Assembly: GCA_937926545.1 (NCBI GenBank)
Contig: CALAZW010000041.1
Span: 1 to 37,669 of the forward strand
DNA length: 37,669 bases
Reading direction: 5' to 3'
From: an uncultured Helcococcus sp.
GTDB lineage: Bacteria > Bacillota > Clostridia > Tissierellales > Peptoniphilaceae
In this document: positions 1-8,031 of the stretch, in pieces
Numbering within the stretch: the first letter of the stretch is position 1
Layout of the letters: every line of letters begins with the position of its first letter
Notes under the pieces: generated by a model
Seen by the model: the letters and a program-made list of their open reading frames with translations, nothing else
What the model was told of the DNA's origin: nothing
Databases searched by the model: none
Translations under genes and position numbers: made by a program

Positions 1-518
1 GTATAACCTTTACTACAGACTACTTGGATGAATTAACAGGTAGTGAGGAGATAACAAATAAAATTAGGGAAAATAGAGAAAGATACTTTTATCAGCAAAT
101 GGAAACAGGCAAATTACATTTAAAAAGGGGAGCGAAAGATTTAATAGTCTCTTTATATGAAAATGGATATAAACTTGGCCTGGCTACATCAACAGCAGAG
201 AAAAGGTCCATTGATATCCTTAAACATTTTGATCTTTACAAATATTTCACTTATAAAATATTTGGTGATAAGGTTGAGAATGTTAAACCTTACCCTGATC
301 TATATGATAATATAATAGAGCAAGCCAATATGGAAGACAGAAAGAAGGCCTTGGTAATAGAGGATTCTTTAACGGGAGCTAAGGCTGCAGAAAGGGCTGG
401 AATTAATGTTTTATTAATACCAGATAATAGTTTCCATGATGACTTTTTTACAGACGTACCAAAAAATGTACTTAAGCAATTCAAAGATTTAATTGAGGTA
501 AAAAAATATTTGTTATAG
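1..518 (+). CDS. HAD-superfamily hydrolase, beta-phosphoglucomutase-like (5' end outside window)
   Basis: This is the C-terminal part of a haloacid dehalogenase-like phosphatase or phosphomutase. The frame is open from base 3, so the true start lies upstream; the TTG at 24 is only the first start-like codon in view. HAD motif II-like Ser/Thr (LATSTAEKR), motif III lysine (KPYPD) and motif IV acidic pair (VIEDSLTGAKAA) are visible in order. Motif I (DxD) and the cap domain are cut off. The layout after motif II (KPYPDLY, then EDS and AGI) is typical of the PGM-like/CbbY subgroup acting on small phosphosugars. The substrate cannot be assigned. The stop is 12 bases before the next gene, so the two are probably co-transcribed. 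Confidence 0.85.
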   Translation, partial: ITFTTDYLDELTGSEEITNKIRENRERYFYQQMETGKLHLKRGAKDLIVSLYENGYKLGLATSTAEKRSIDILKHFDLYKYFTYKIFGDKVENVKPYPDLYDNIIEQANMEDRKKALVIEDSLTGAKAAERAGINVLLIPDNSFHDDFFTDVPKNVLKQFKDLIEVKKYLL

Positions 519-530
519 TGTGGGAGAGAT

Positions 531-1436
531 ATGAAAAAGCTAAAAGATTTAGTACTTAGATATGGTGTCCTACTCAGAAAGAGATTTTCTGAAAAGGATA
601 AGTTAAAATTTTTACAGATGTCACAAATGGAGTTTGAGAGTATGGGTTATCAAGTTGATGTTACTCAGACTAAAATAAGGGCAGGGAAATTGGGAAGTAA
701 GAGTTACTATAACTTATATGCAGGTGATTATAAAAATGCTGATTTGGTTATATCAACTTATTATGATACGCCAGTAAAAAGTTTTAACATATATAAACAA
801 GAAGCTTTTAATAGTGAAAAGCCTAAGTCCTACTATATAATTAATTTTATAATACAGCTTTTAATAATTGGATCATTCTCAGCACTGTTTATTTTTGCTT
901 TAATGCCAAGGTTAATGGATCAATCAATTTTAAGTTTTTGGGGTGTTTTATCATTTCTTATTTTAGGTCTTGGTCTATACTTAATAAAAAATACTAGATT
1001 GGGAATAGCAAATAAGAATAATATGATAAGAAATAATTCTTCTGTTATAGCTATGTTTGGCCTAGCAGAAAAAAACAAAGGTAAGAATATAGCATTTTCC
1101 TTTATAGATGATGGAACAAATGACTCATATGTTGGGGTAAAGCTATTAGATGACTACCTACCTAGTAAAAGAATAAAAAAAATATATTTAGACTCTATAG
1201 GTAATAGTGGAGATATAATAGTTTTTACAAATGATAAATTTGAAGGGAAATTGCCTAAATCAAGTATAAAGACAGATTTGAATAAAAGATTTGATTATTT
1301 GATAACCTCTGGAACTATTGAAAATGAAAGTGTCATAATCGATAAGGCCAATACAGGAAAAGATAAAGATCTTGACTTATCAGATTTGGAACTTAAAATA
1401 AATAAATTAAATAAAGTAATTAATAAAATAAAATAA
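531..1436 (+). CDS. membrane protein with a degenerate M28-peptidase-like fold
   Basis: This 301-residue protein follows the HAD gene with a GGGAGAG ribosome site. I see the ordered landmarks of a zinc M28 aminopeptidase domain: STYYDTP (75-81) where the family has an AHYDT-type motif, MIRNNSSV (165-172) where it has NDNASG, IAFSFIDDG (187-195) where it has FxFFDGEE, and YLDSIG (219-224) where it has NLDMIG. The metal-binding His, the bridging Asp and the catalytic Glu pair are absent, so peptidase activity is unlikely. Two hydrophobic helices (about 101-125 and 133-153) sit between the first two motifs, anchoring it in the membrane. The C terminus is lysine-rich. The function is unknown; the fold call is by eye and moderate. 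Confidence 0.7.
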   Translation: MKKLKDLVLRYGVLLRKRFSEKDKLKFLQMSQMEFESMGYQVDVTQTKIRAGKLGSKSYYNLYAGDYKNADLVISTYYDTPVKSFNIYKQEAFNSEKPKSYYIINFIIQLLIIGSFSALFIFALMPRLMDQSILSFWGVLSFLILGLGLYLIKNTRLGIANKNNMIRNNSSVIAMFGLAEKNKGKNIAFSFIDDGTNDSYVGVKLLDDYLPSKRIKKIYLDSIGNSGDIIVFTNDKFEGKLPKSSIKTDLNKRFDYLITSGTIENESVIIDKANTGKDKDLDLSDLELKINKLNKVINKIK

Positions 1437-1444
1437 AACAAGAA

Positions 1445-1520
1445 AAGGATGGTTAAAATGATGACCTTCTCAAAGTATGATTTAGAAACAACTTTGAAAA
1501 GGACCTTTATAACCATCCTT
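1445..1520. terminator. two-tier hairpin between convergent genes (candidate bidirectional terminator)
   Basis: Outer arms AAGGATGGTTA (1445-1455) and TAACCATCCTT (1510-1520) are perfectly complementary over 11 bp. Inside them a second pair, CCTTCTCAAAGT (1465-1476) and ACTTTGAAAAGG (1491-1502), pairs over 12 bp with one mismatch around a 14-nt loop. The plus-strand copy is followed by CTTTT, and the minus-strand copy by T-rich DNA. It lies between two convergent genes and overlaps no plus-strand gene. It is much larger than an ordinary terminator, so another role is possible. Confidence 0.55.
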
Positions 1521-1523
1521 CTT

Positions 1524-1892
1524 TTATAAGTAGGCTAGTATTAAATTTGCTGTAGAGCAGTTCATGGCCACAGGAATATCATAAAGAACTGCTATTCTAA
1601 GTAGAGCCTTTACATCAGGGTCATGGGGCTGAGCTTCCAAGGGATCCCAAAAAAAGACTAGAAGATCGATTTGCTTGTTGGCAATAGCAGCGCCTATTTC
1701 TTGATCTCCGCCATAGGGGCCACTCAAGTAGGACTTTATTTCAACATCAAGTTTCTCTCTTATAAGTGAAGAAGTTGTTCCAGTTCCAGACAAATTATGT
1801 TTTTTTAATATCTCTTTGTTAGTGTTTGCCCAATTTAAAAGTTGTTCTTTCTTATGATCGTGAGCCACTAAACATATGCTTTTTTTATTCAT
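1524..1892 (-). CDS. mgsA: methylglyoxal synthase
   Basis: MgsA converts dihydroxyacetone phosphate to methylglyoxal plus phosphate, a glycolytic overflow bypass that releases phosphate. The 122-residue protein has the family signatures in order: LVAHDHKK near the N terminus, SGTGTTSSLI, the phosphate-binding SGPYGGDQEIGA, and FFWDPLEAQPHDPDVKALLR with the catalytic Asp/His set, ending in IPVAMNCSTAN. The length is slightly under the usual 130-150 residues, but no motif is missing. A GGGAGG site precedes the ATG. It is transcribed divergently from the glycolytic operon that contains tpiA, the other consumer of its substrate, and a cre-like palindrome lies across its promoter region. Confidence 0.95.
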   Translation of the reverse strand: MNKKSICLVAHDHKKEQLLNWANTNKEILKKHNLSGTGTTSSLIREKLDVEIKSYLSGPYGGDQEIGAAIANKQIDLLVFFWDPLEAQPHDPDVKALLRIAVLYDIPVAMNCSTANLILAYL

Positions 1893-1928
1893 TTGCTACC
1901 TCCCAATAGATTTAACAATATTTTAACA

Positions 1929-1940
1929 GAAAACGTTTTC
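1929..1940. promoter_or_regulatory. cre-like operator (CcpA/LacI-family palindrome)
   Basis: GAAAACGTTTTC is a perfect 12-bp palindrome with the central CG of catabolite-responsive elements (core close to TGNAANCGNNNNCA, with A in place of the leading T). On the minus strand it overlaps a candidate mgsA promoter (TTGAAA, 16-bp spacer, TATTGT). It is about 80-90 bp upstream of the predicted gap transcription start. A CcpA-like gene is present at 35885. Control of mgsA is the simplest reading; an effect on gap is possible. Confidence 0.65.
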
Positions 1941-1984
1941 AAAGTATAGGGATAGTTAAAAAATTAATTAAACCACCATAAATA

Positions 1985-2013
1985 TTGAAAATAAGATGTT
2001 CCTATAGTATACT
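1985..2013 (+). promoter_or_regulatory. sigma-A promoter of the gap operon
   Basis: TTGAAA (1985-1990) and TATACT (2008-2013) are separated by exactly 17 bp. The predicted start near 2020 leaves a leader of about 105 nt before gap. The leader begins with a small hairpin (ATTGT, AAAA loop, ACAAT) and ends in an AGGAGG ribosome site. No CggR-type direct repeats are seen. Confidence 0.75.
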
Positions 2014-2125
2014 TATATTGTAAAAACAATAATAATTTGATTTTTTTACGGTATATAACCTATGAATAGTCTACAAATGGTCAAGGTACATATATCGCAA
2101 AACGAAAGCCAATAGGAGGAATAAT

Positions 2126-3124
2126 ATGAAAGTAGCATTAAATGGTTTTGGTAGAATTGGTAGAGATGTCGTAAGACAAATATTTGAAAACGACGTGAAA
2201 GAATTTGAATTGGTTGCAATAAACAACCCTGGAGATATTAACACTTCAGCAAGATTATTCAAATATGACTCATTATATGGTAAATTTAATGGAACTTTTG
2301 AAGTTAAAGAAAATGCATATATTATCAATGGTAAAGAAGTAAAATACTTAAGTGATAGAGATCCACTTAACCTACCTTGGGAAGAATTAGGAGTAGATAT
2401 AGTAATCGACTCAACAGGAGTTTTCACAGATAGAGATGGAGCTTCAAAACATATCCAAGCAGGAGCTAAAAAAGTTGTTATAACAGCACCAGCTAAAAAC
2501 GAAGACGTTACAATTGTAATGGGTGTTAACGATGAAGATTACGATCCAGCAAAACACAATATTATATCAAACGCTTCATGTACAACTAACTGTTTAGCAC
2601 CATTAACAAAAGTTTTATTAAGCGAATTTGGTGTTAAAAGAGGTTTAATGACAACTATTCACGCATATACAAACGATCAAAACATTCATGACAATGCTCA
2701 TAAAGATGCAAGAAGAGCTAGAGCAGCAGCATTATCAATGATTCCTACAACTACAGGAGCTGCAAAAGCAGTTGCTAGAGTATTACCACAAGTTGAAGGT
2801 AAATTAACTGGATACGCAGTACGTGTTCCAACACCTACAGTATCATTAGTTGACTTAACAGTTGAATTAGAAAAAGAAGCAACAGTTGAAGAAATCAACG
2901 CAGCAGTTAAAAGAGCTTCAGAAAATGAATTAAAGGGAATCTTAGGATACGAAGAAGAACCATTAGTATCAATCGACTTCCAACAAGATCCTAGATCATC
3001 AATCTTTGATCCAGCTTTAACTTTAACAATGGGTAACTTAGTAAAAGTTGTATCATGGTATGATAACGAATGGGGATATTCAAACAGAGTTGTTGACTTA
3101 GTAAAAATGATTGCAACAAAATAG
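2126..3124 (+). CDS. gap: glyceraldehyde-3-phosphate dehydrogenase, type I
   Basis: Catalyses oxidative phosphorylation of glyceraldehyde-3-phosphate to 1,3-bisphosphoglycerate. The 332-residue protein has the Rossmann GFGRIGR (8-14), active-site SNASCTTNC with Cys152, His179 in TTIHAYT, and the C-terminal SWYDNEWGYSNR. Codon use is strongly biased (AAC, GAC, TTC, GCA), as expected for an abundant enzyme. Two cofactor-site regions are unusual. The Asp that normally follows Asn in the second beta strand (VAVND in NAD-specific enzymes) is Asn34. The Leu-Pro pair that guards the NAD ribose is Asn190-Ala191 (IHDNAHKD). Relaxed or NADP-capable cofactor use is therefore possible. First gene of the glycolytic operon, with an AGGAGG site. 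Confidence 0.97.
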   Translation: MKVALNGFGRIGRDVVRQIFENDVKEFELVAINNPGDINTSARLFKYDSLYGKFNGTFEVKENAYIINGKEVKYLSDRDPLNLPWEELGVDIVIDSTGVFTDRDGASKHIQAGAKKVVITAPAKNEDVTIVMGVNDEDYDPAKHNIISNASCTTNCLAPLTKVLLSEFGVKRGLMTTIHAYTNDQNIHDNAHKDARRARAAALSMIPTTTGAAKAVARVLPQVEGKLTGYAVRVPTPTVSLVDLTVELEKEATVEEINAAVKRASENELKGILGYEEEPLVSIDFQQDPRSSIFDPALTLTMGNLVKVVSWYDNEWGYSNRVVDLVKMIATK

Positions 3125-3132
3125 ATAATTAA

Positions 3133-3155
3133 AAGCCCAGTCCTTGACTGGGCTT
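3133..3155 (+). other. intercistronic hairpin between gap and pgk
   Basis: AAGCCCAGTC (3133-3142) and GACTGGGCTT (3146-3155) form a perfect 10-bp stem with a CTT loop. No T-run follows, so it is more likely an mRNA stabiliser, processing site or weak attenuator than a full terminator. It could let gap mRNA accumulate above the downstream genes. Confidence 0.7.
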
Positions 3156-3174
3156 ATATTAACCGGAGGAAGAT

Positions 3175-4368
3175 ATGAAAAAGACACTTAAAGATATAGA
3201 TGTAAAAGGCAAAAAGGTTTTAGTCAGAGTAGACTTTAACGTGCCAATGTCCAAGACTAATCCTGGAGAAATAACTGATGATAGTAGAATTAAAGCAGCT
3301 TTACCAACAATTAATTACTTAATTGAAAATGGTGGTAAAGTTATTTTAATGAGTCATTTAGGCAGACCTAAGGGAGAAGCTAAAAAAGAATTTTCATTAG
3401 AACCAGTTAGTAAAAGATTATCAGAGTTATTGAACAAGGATGTAAAATTCTTAGCTGCAGATCTTGTTGTAGACGAAAATGTAAAAAAATCAATTGAAAA
3501 TTTACAAGAGGGAGAAGTTGCCCTACTTGAAAATACTAGATATAGAAAAGAAGAAACAAAAAATGGTGAAGAATTCGCTAAAGAATTAGCTTCATTAGGA
3601 GATGTTTTTGTAAATGATGCTTTTGGTACTTCTCATAGGGCCCATGCATCAAATGTGGGAGTATCAAGTATCCTTCCATCAGCACTAGGCTTTTTAGTAG
3701 AAAAAGAAGTTACTGTTATGGGTAAGGCTTTAGACAAGCCAGAAAGACCATTCGTAGCTATTTTAGGTGGAGCTAAGGTTTCAGATAAGATAGGTGTTAT
3801 AGAAAACTTATTAGACAAGGTTGACACTATTCTTATAGGGGGCGGAATGGCTTATACATTCTTAAAAGCTCAAGGAAAAGAAATAGGTTTATCCTTATTA
3901 GAAGAAGATAAGATGGACCTATCTTTAGAATTAGTTGAAAAAGCAAAGGCTAAAGGTGTAAAAATATTATTGCCAGTTGATGGAGTAATAGCACAAGATA
4001 TTAGCGAAGATGCAGAAACTAAAGTAGTAGATATTGATTCAATTCCGAAAGATTGGGAATCATTAGATATAGGACCTAAAACTGCAGAAATTTTTGCTGA
4101 AGAAGTAAGAAATGCAAAAACAGTAGTATGGAATGGTCCAATGGGAGTTTTTGAAGTAAAACCATTTTCAAATGGAACCTACACTGTAGCAAAAGCCTTA
4201 ACTGAATGTGAAGGAACTACAATAGTAGGTGGTGGAGATAGCGCCTTAGCTGTTGAAACTGCAGGTTATAAAGATCAAATAACACATGTATCAACTGGTG
4301 GTGGAGCTTCATTAGAATTCTTAGAAGGTAAGGAATTACCTGGTATTTCAGCAATCGAAGACAAATAA
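3175..4368 (+). CDS. pgk: phosphoglycerate kinase
   Basis: Transfers the acyl phosphate of 1,3-bisphosphoglycerate to ADP, making ATP and 3-phosphoglycerate in the cytosol. At 397 residues it is the usual bacterial length. Visible landmarks are the substrate loop VLVRVDFNVPM (about 15-25), LMSHLGRPKG, the N-domain arginine in LLENTRYRKEE, the nucleotide-site GGAKVSDKI, the hinge region WNGPMGVFE, and the phosphate-binding C-terminal GGGDSA and STGGGASLEFLEG loops. The start follows GGAGGA by five bases. Second gene of the glycolytic operon, 50 bases after gap, with a 14-base gap to tpiA. Confidence 0.98.
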   Translation: MKKTLKDIDVKGKKVLVRVDFNVPMSKTNPGEITDDSRIKAALPTINYLIENGGKVILMSHLGRPKGEAKKEFSLEPVSKRLSELLNKDVKFLAADLVVDENVKKSIENLQEGEVALLENTRYRKEETKNGEEFAKELASLGDVFVNDAFGTSHRAHASNVGVSSILPSALGFLVEKEVTVMGKALDKPERPFVAILGGAKVSDKIGVIENLLDKVDTILIGGGMAYTFLKAQGKEIGLSLLEEDKMDLSLELVEKAKAKGVKILLPVDGVIAQDISEDAETKVVDIDSIPKDWESLDIGPKTAEIFAEEVRNAKTVVWNGPMGVFEVKPFSNGTYTVAKALTECEGTTIVGGGDSALAVETAGYKDQITHVSTGGGASLEFLEGKELPGISAIEDK

Positions 4369-4382
4369 TTAGGAGGAAGCAA

Positions 4383-5129
4383 ATGAGAAAACCAATTATA
4401 GCAGGAAACTGGAAGATGAATAAATCAGTTTCTGAAGCCAAAGAATTAATTAACCAAATTAAAGATATAGAGTTAAATCCTGAAGTTGAAGCAGTAATTT
4501 GTACGCCAGCAATTGACCTACAAACAGCTGTAGAATTAACAGAGGGTAGTAATGTAAAAGTAGGAGCTCAAAATATGCATTTTGAAGAAAGTGGAGCTTT
4601 TACAGGTGAAACATCACCAACAATGTTAACTGACCTAGGTGTAGAATACGTAGTATTAGGCCACTCAGAAAGAAGAGAATACTTCCATGAAGATGACTCT
4701 TTAATCAACAAAAAAGTATTATCAGCTCTAACTCATAATCTTGTACCAATCCTTTGCGTTGGTGAAACTCTTGAAGAAAGAGAAGCTGGCAAGGAAAAAG
4801 ACAAGGTTAAGGGACAAATAGTTGAAAACTTAAAAGACGTTAAGGCTGAAGAGTTTGACAAGGTTGTTATAGCTTATGAACCAATCTGGGCTATAGGAAC
4901 TGGTAAGACAGCTTCCTCAGATGACGCAGAAGAAATGTGTGCCTATATAAGAGAATTAATAGCTGATAACTTTGGTAAGGATGCAGCTGATAAGGTTCGT
5001 TTACAATACGGTGGTTCAGTAAAACCTAACAATGTTAAAGAATTAATGGCTAAGCCTAATGTTGATGGTGCTTTAGTTGGTGGAGCTAGTTTAGAAGCAG
5101 AAAGTTTTGGAGCTTTAGTAAATTATTAA
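4383..5129 (+). CDS. tpiA: triosephosphate isomerase
   Basis: Interconverts dihydroxyacetone phosphate and glyceraldehyde-3-phosphate. The 248-residue protein shows the N-terminal GNWKMNKS with Lys11, the electrophile His94 in VLGHSERREYF, the base Glu166 in AYEPIWAIGTGKTA (loop 6 follows), and the phosphate-binding QYGGSVKPNN and GALVGGASL. All catalytic residues are present. An AGGAGG site lies seven bases upstream. Its position in the operon, and the divergent mgsA, place both DHAP-consuming branches at one locus. Confidence 0.98.
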   Translation: MRKPIIAGNWKMNKSVSEAKELINQIKDIELNPEVEAVICTPAIDLQTAVELTEGSNVKVGAQNMHFEESGAFTGETSPTMLTDLGVEYVVLGHSERREYFHEDDSLINKKVLSALTHNLVPILCVGETLEEREAGKEKDKVKGQIVENLKDVKAEEFDKVVIAYEPIWAIGTGKTASSDDAEEMCAYIRELIADNFGKDAADKVRLQYGGSVKPNNVKELMAKPNVDGALVGGASLEAESFGALVNY

Positions 5130-5148
5130 TTAAAAAAAGGTGATTATG

Positions 5149-6690
5149 ATGAAAAAAAGAGTAATGTTATTGATAATGGATGGTTGGGGAATCGGTAAAG
5201 ACTATCCAGGAAATGCAATAAAATTAGCTGACACACCAAACGTAGACAGATTGACCAAGAACTACCCTTATACAGAAATCGCAGCAAGCGGTTTAGATGT
5301 AGGCCTTCCACAAGGTCAAATGGGTAACTCTGAAGTAGGTCACTTAAATATTGGTGCAGGAAGAATCGTGTACCAAGATTTAACCTTGATAACCAAGGAA
5401 ATTGAAGAAGGAAATTTCTTTGAAAACCAAGCCCTATTAAAGGCTGTAAATAAGGCTAAGGAAAACAAGTCTAAGTTACACATTTTAGGCTTGGTATCAA
5501 AGGGGGGAGTTCACTCTCACTTAGACCACTTATTTGCCCTATTAGAACTTGCCAAGAGAAATAACTTGGAAGAAGTATATGTTCATGCCTTCTTAGATGG
5601 TAGGGACGTTTCTCCTTTCTCAGCCCAAGATGATATTAGGGAACTTGAAGAAAAGATGAAAGAAATAGGAATTGGTAAGGTTGCTTCTGTAACAGGAAGA
5701 TACTATGCCATGGACAGGGACAATAGATGGGATAGGGTTGAAAAAGCATATGACGCCATGTTATTGGGCGAAGGAAAACATACAAGTGATGTTGTAGATT
5801 CAATAAAGGAAGAATATGAAAATAAGATAACTGATGAATTTATGACTCCAACAGTTGTGGTTGAAGACGACAAACCAGTAGCAACTATTGAAGACAATGA
5901 CTCAGTGATTTTCTTAAACTTTAGACCAGACAGGGCTAGAGAAATAACCAGAGCCTTAGTAGATGAAGACTTTAAAGGATTTGACAGGAAGAAAAAGGTT
6001 AATACAACCTATGTTTGTATGACCCAATATGACAAGACTATTGAAAATGTAGATATGGCATATCCTCCAAAGTCAGTTAAAAATACCTTGGGTGAGGTAA
6101 TCGCTAGCGAAGGATTAAAACAATTAAGAATTGCGGAAACTGAAAAGTATGCCCATGTAACCTTCTTCTTTAATGGTGGCGTAGAAGAACCAGAAAAAAA
6201 TGAAGAAAGAATCTTAATTCCTTCACCAAAAGTAGCAACTTATGACCTTAAACCAGAAATGTCAGCTAAGGAAGTAAAAGAAGCAGTATTAGAAAAAATA
6301 AATGCCCAAGATCCAGATTTAATTATCTTGAACTTTGCCAATCCAGATATGGTAGGCCATACTGGTATAATAGAAGCGGAAATTAAGGCTATAGAAACAG
6401 TTGATAAGGCTGTTGGAGAAATAGCAGAAGCCACTCTAGCAAATGGCTACGATTTATTTATAACTGCAGACCATGGAAATGGTGAACAACTAATAGATTA
6501 TACAACTGAAAAACCTTTCACAGCACATACTACAAATCCAGTGCCATTAATCTATGTAACAAATGATAAGAATGTTAAATTACAAGATAAGGGTGGTAGA
6601 TTATCAGATTTAGCACCTACAATGCTTGAAGTATTGAATATAGAAAAACCTGAAGAAATGACAGGTAGAAGCTTAATTATTAGGGGGTAA
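5149..6690 (+). CDS. gpmI: 2,3-bisphosphoglycerate-independent phosphoglycerate mutase
   Basis: Interconverts 3- and 2-phosphoglycerate using two Mn2+ ions and no bisphosphoglycerate. From this start it is 513 residues, matching the family. It shows LLIMDGWGIG with a metal-binding Asp, QMGNSEVGHLNIGAGR with phospho-acceptor Ser61, FLDGRDVSP, GRYYAMDRDNRWDR, FLNFRPDRARE, and late metal sites in NFANPDMVGHTG and TADHGNGE. A GTG at 5140 and an ATG at 5146 are in frame, but the AGGTGA ribosome site (about 5138-5143) overlaps or abuts them. ATG 5149 is therefore the likelier start. Fourth gene of the glycolytic operon. Confidence 0.96.
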   Translation: MKKRVMLLIMDGWGIGKDYPGNAIKLADTPNVDRLTKNYPYTEIAASGLDVGLPQGQMGNSEVGHLNIGAGRIVYQDLTLITKEIEEGNFFENQALLKAVNKAKENKSKLHILGLVSKGGVHSHLDHLFALLELAKRNNLEEVYVHAFLDGRDVSPFSAQDDIRELEEKMKEIGIGKVASVTGRYYAMDRDNRWDRVEKAYDAMLLGEGKHTSDVVDSIKEEYENKITDEFMTPTVVVEDDKPVATIEDNDSVIFLNFRPDRAREITRALVDEDFKGFDRKKKVNTTYVCMTQYDKTIENVDMAYPPKSVKNTLGEVIASEGLKQLRIAETEKYAHVTFFFNGGVEEPEKNEERILIPSPKVATYDLKPEMSAKEVKEAVLEKINAQDPDLIILNFANPDMVGHTGIIEAEIKAIETVDKAVGEIAEATLANGYDLFITADHGNGEQLIDYTTEKPFTAHTTNPVPLIYVTNDKNVKLQDKGGRLSDLAPTMLEVLNIEKPEEMTGRSLIIRG

Positions 6691-6697
6691 TAGAAAT

Positions 6698-7981
6698 ATG
6701 GGAATGATTATTGATTTATATGCAAGAGAAGTATTGGATTCAAGAGCTAATCCAACAATTGAAGTTGAAGTAATAACTGACGAAGGTGGTTTTGGTAGAG
6801 CTATGGTTCCATCAGGAGCATCTACTGGTCAATTCGAAGCTGTAGAATTAAGAGATGGCGAAGACAGATACCTAGGTAAGGGTGTTTTAAATGCTGTTGA
6901 TAATGTAAACACAGTTATAGCTGAAGAATTAATTGGTTGGGACGTTTTTGATCAAGTTGGTATAGATAACTTTATGATCGAATTAGACGGAACTCACAAT
7001 AAGGCTAAATTAGGCGCTAACGCAATCTTAGGAGTTTCTTTAGCAGTAGCTAGAGCGGCAGCAGATGAATTAGGAATGCCTTTATATGAATACATTGGTG
7101 GATTCAACGGTAAGACTCTTCCAGTTCCTATGATGAACATCTTAAACGGTGGGGAACATGCTGATAACAACGTGGATATCCAAGAATTCATGATTATGCC
7201 AGTTGGAGCTGAAACATTTGCTCAAGCCTTACAAATGGGAGCTGAAATTTTCCATAACTTAAGAAAAGTTTTACAAGATAAAGGTCATGCAACTGGTGTG
7301 GGTGATGAAGGTGGATTCGCTCCAAACCTAAGCTCAAACGAAGAAGCTTTAGAAACAATAGTAGCTGCAATTGAAAAAGCTGGCTATAAGGCTGGAGATG
7401 ATGTTAGAATCGCTTTAGACGTTGCTTCATCAGAAATGTATGAAGATGGAAAATATAACTTCAAGGGTGAAGGTGTAATTAGAACAAGAGAAGAAATGGT
7501 TGCTTGGTATGAAGAATTAACTGATAAATACCCAATTATTTCTATAGAAGACGGTCTTGATGAAGAAGATTGGGACGGATGGAAATTATTAACTGATAAA
7601 TTAGGTAAAAAAGTTCAATTAGTTGGTGATGATTTATTCGTAACAAACACTGAAAGATTAGAAAAAGGTATCGAATTAGGAGTTGCAAACTCAATCTTAA
7701 TTAAAGTTAACCAAATAGGTACTTTAACTGAAACATTAGATGCTGTTGAAATGGCTAAAAAAGCTGGATACACTGCAGTAATTTCACATAGATCAGGTGA
7801 AACTGAAGATACTACTATAGCTGACATTGCAGTTGCATTAAACGCTGGTCAAATTAAGACAGGTGCTCCATCAAGAACTGATAGGGTAGCTAAGTACAAT
7901 CAATTATTAAGAATTGAAGATTTCTTAGGCGACAATAGCAAGTTTGATGGTATTAAGAGTTTCTACAATATTAGAAAGTAA
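6698..7981 (+). CDS. eno: enolase
   Basis: Dehydrates 2-phosphoglycerate to PEP, the PTS phosphate donor. The 427-residue protein has all key residues: the SGASTGQFEA loop (39-48), His154, Glu163, Glu204 in GDEGGFAPN, metal ligands Asp241, Glu284 and Asp311, Lys336 in LIKVNQIGT, and SHRSGETED. One oddity is DSRANPT near residues 14-20, where the glycine of the family's near-invariant DSRGNPT is alanine. The GGGGG ribosome site overlaps the gpmI stop region. An ATG at 6704 is a possible alternative start. Last gene of the operon, closed by a strong terminator. Confidence 0.97.
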   Translation: MGMIIDLYAREVLDSRANPTIEVEVITDEGGFGRAMVPSGASTGQFEAVELRDGEDRYLGKGVLNAVDNVNTVIAEELIGWDVFDQVGIDNFMIELDGTHNKAKLGANAILGVSLAVARAAADELGMPLYEYIGGFNGKTLPVPMMNILNGGEHADNNVDIQEFMIMPVGAETFAQALQMGAEIFHNLRKVLQDKGHATGVGDEGGFAPNLSSNEEALETIVAAIEKAGYKAGDDVRIALDVASSEMYEDGKYNFKGEGVIRTREEMVAWYEELTDKYPIISIEDGLDEEDWDGWKLLTDKLGKKVQLVGDDLFVTNTERLEKGIELGVANSILIKVNQIGTLTETLDAVEMAKKAGYTAVISHRSGETEDTTIADIAVALNAGQIKTGAPSRTDRVAKYNQLLRIEDFLGDNSKFDGIKSFYNIRK

Positions 7982-7995
7982 TTAAGTTTAATATA

Positions 7996-8030
7996 AATAT
8001 AGACAGAAGTGATTCTGTCTATATTTTTTA
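7996..8030 (+). terminator. intrinsic terminator of the glycolytic operon
   Basis: AATATAGACAGAA (7996-8008) and TTCTGTCTATATT (8013-8025) form a perfect 13-bp stem with a GTGA loop, followed directly by a T-tract. Confidence 0.92.
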
Positions 8031-8031
8031 T

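Noticed and set aside
1458..1529. 23-codon reading frame as a real gene.
   Set aside because: It is wholly inside a palindrome, has no promoter and no recognisable product. Kept as part of a finding only.
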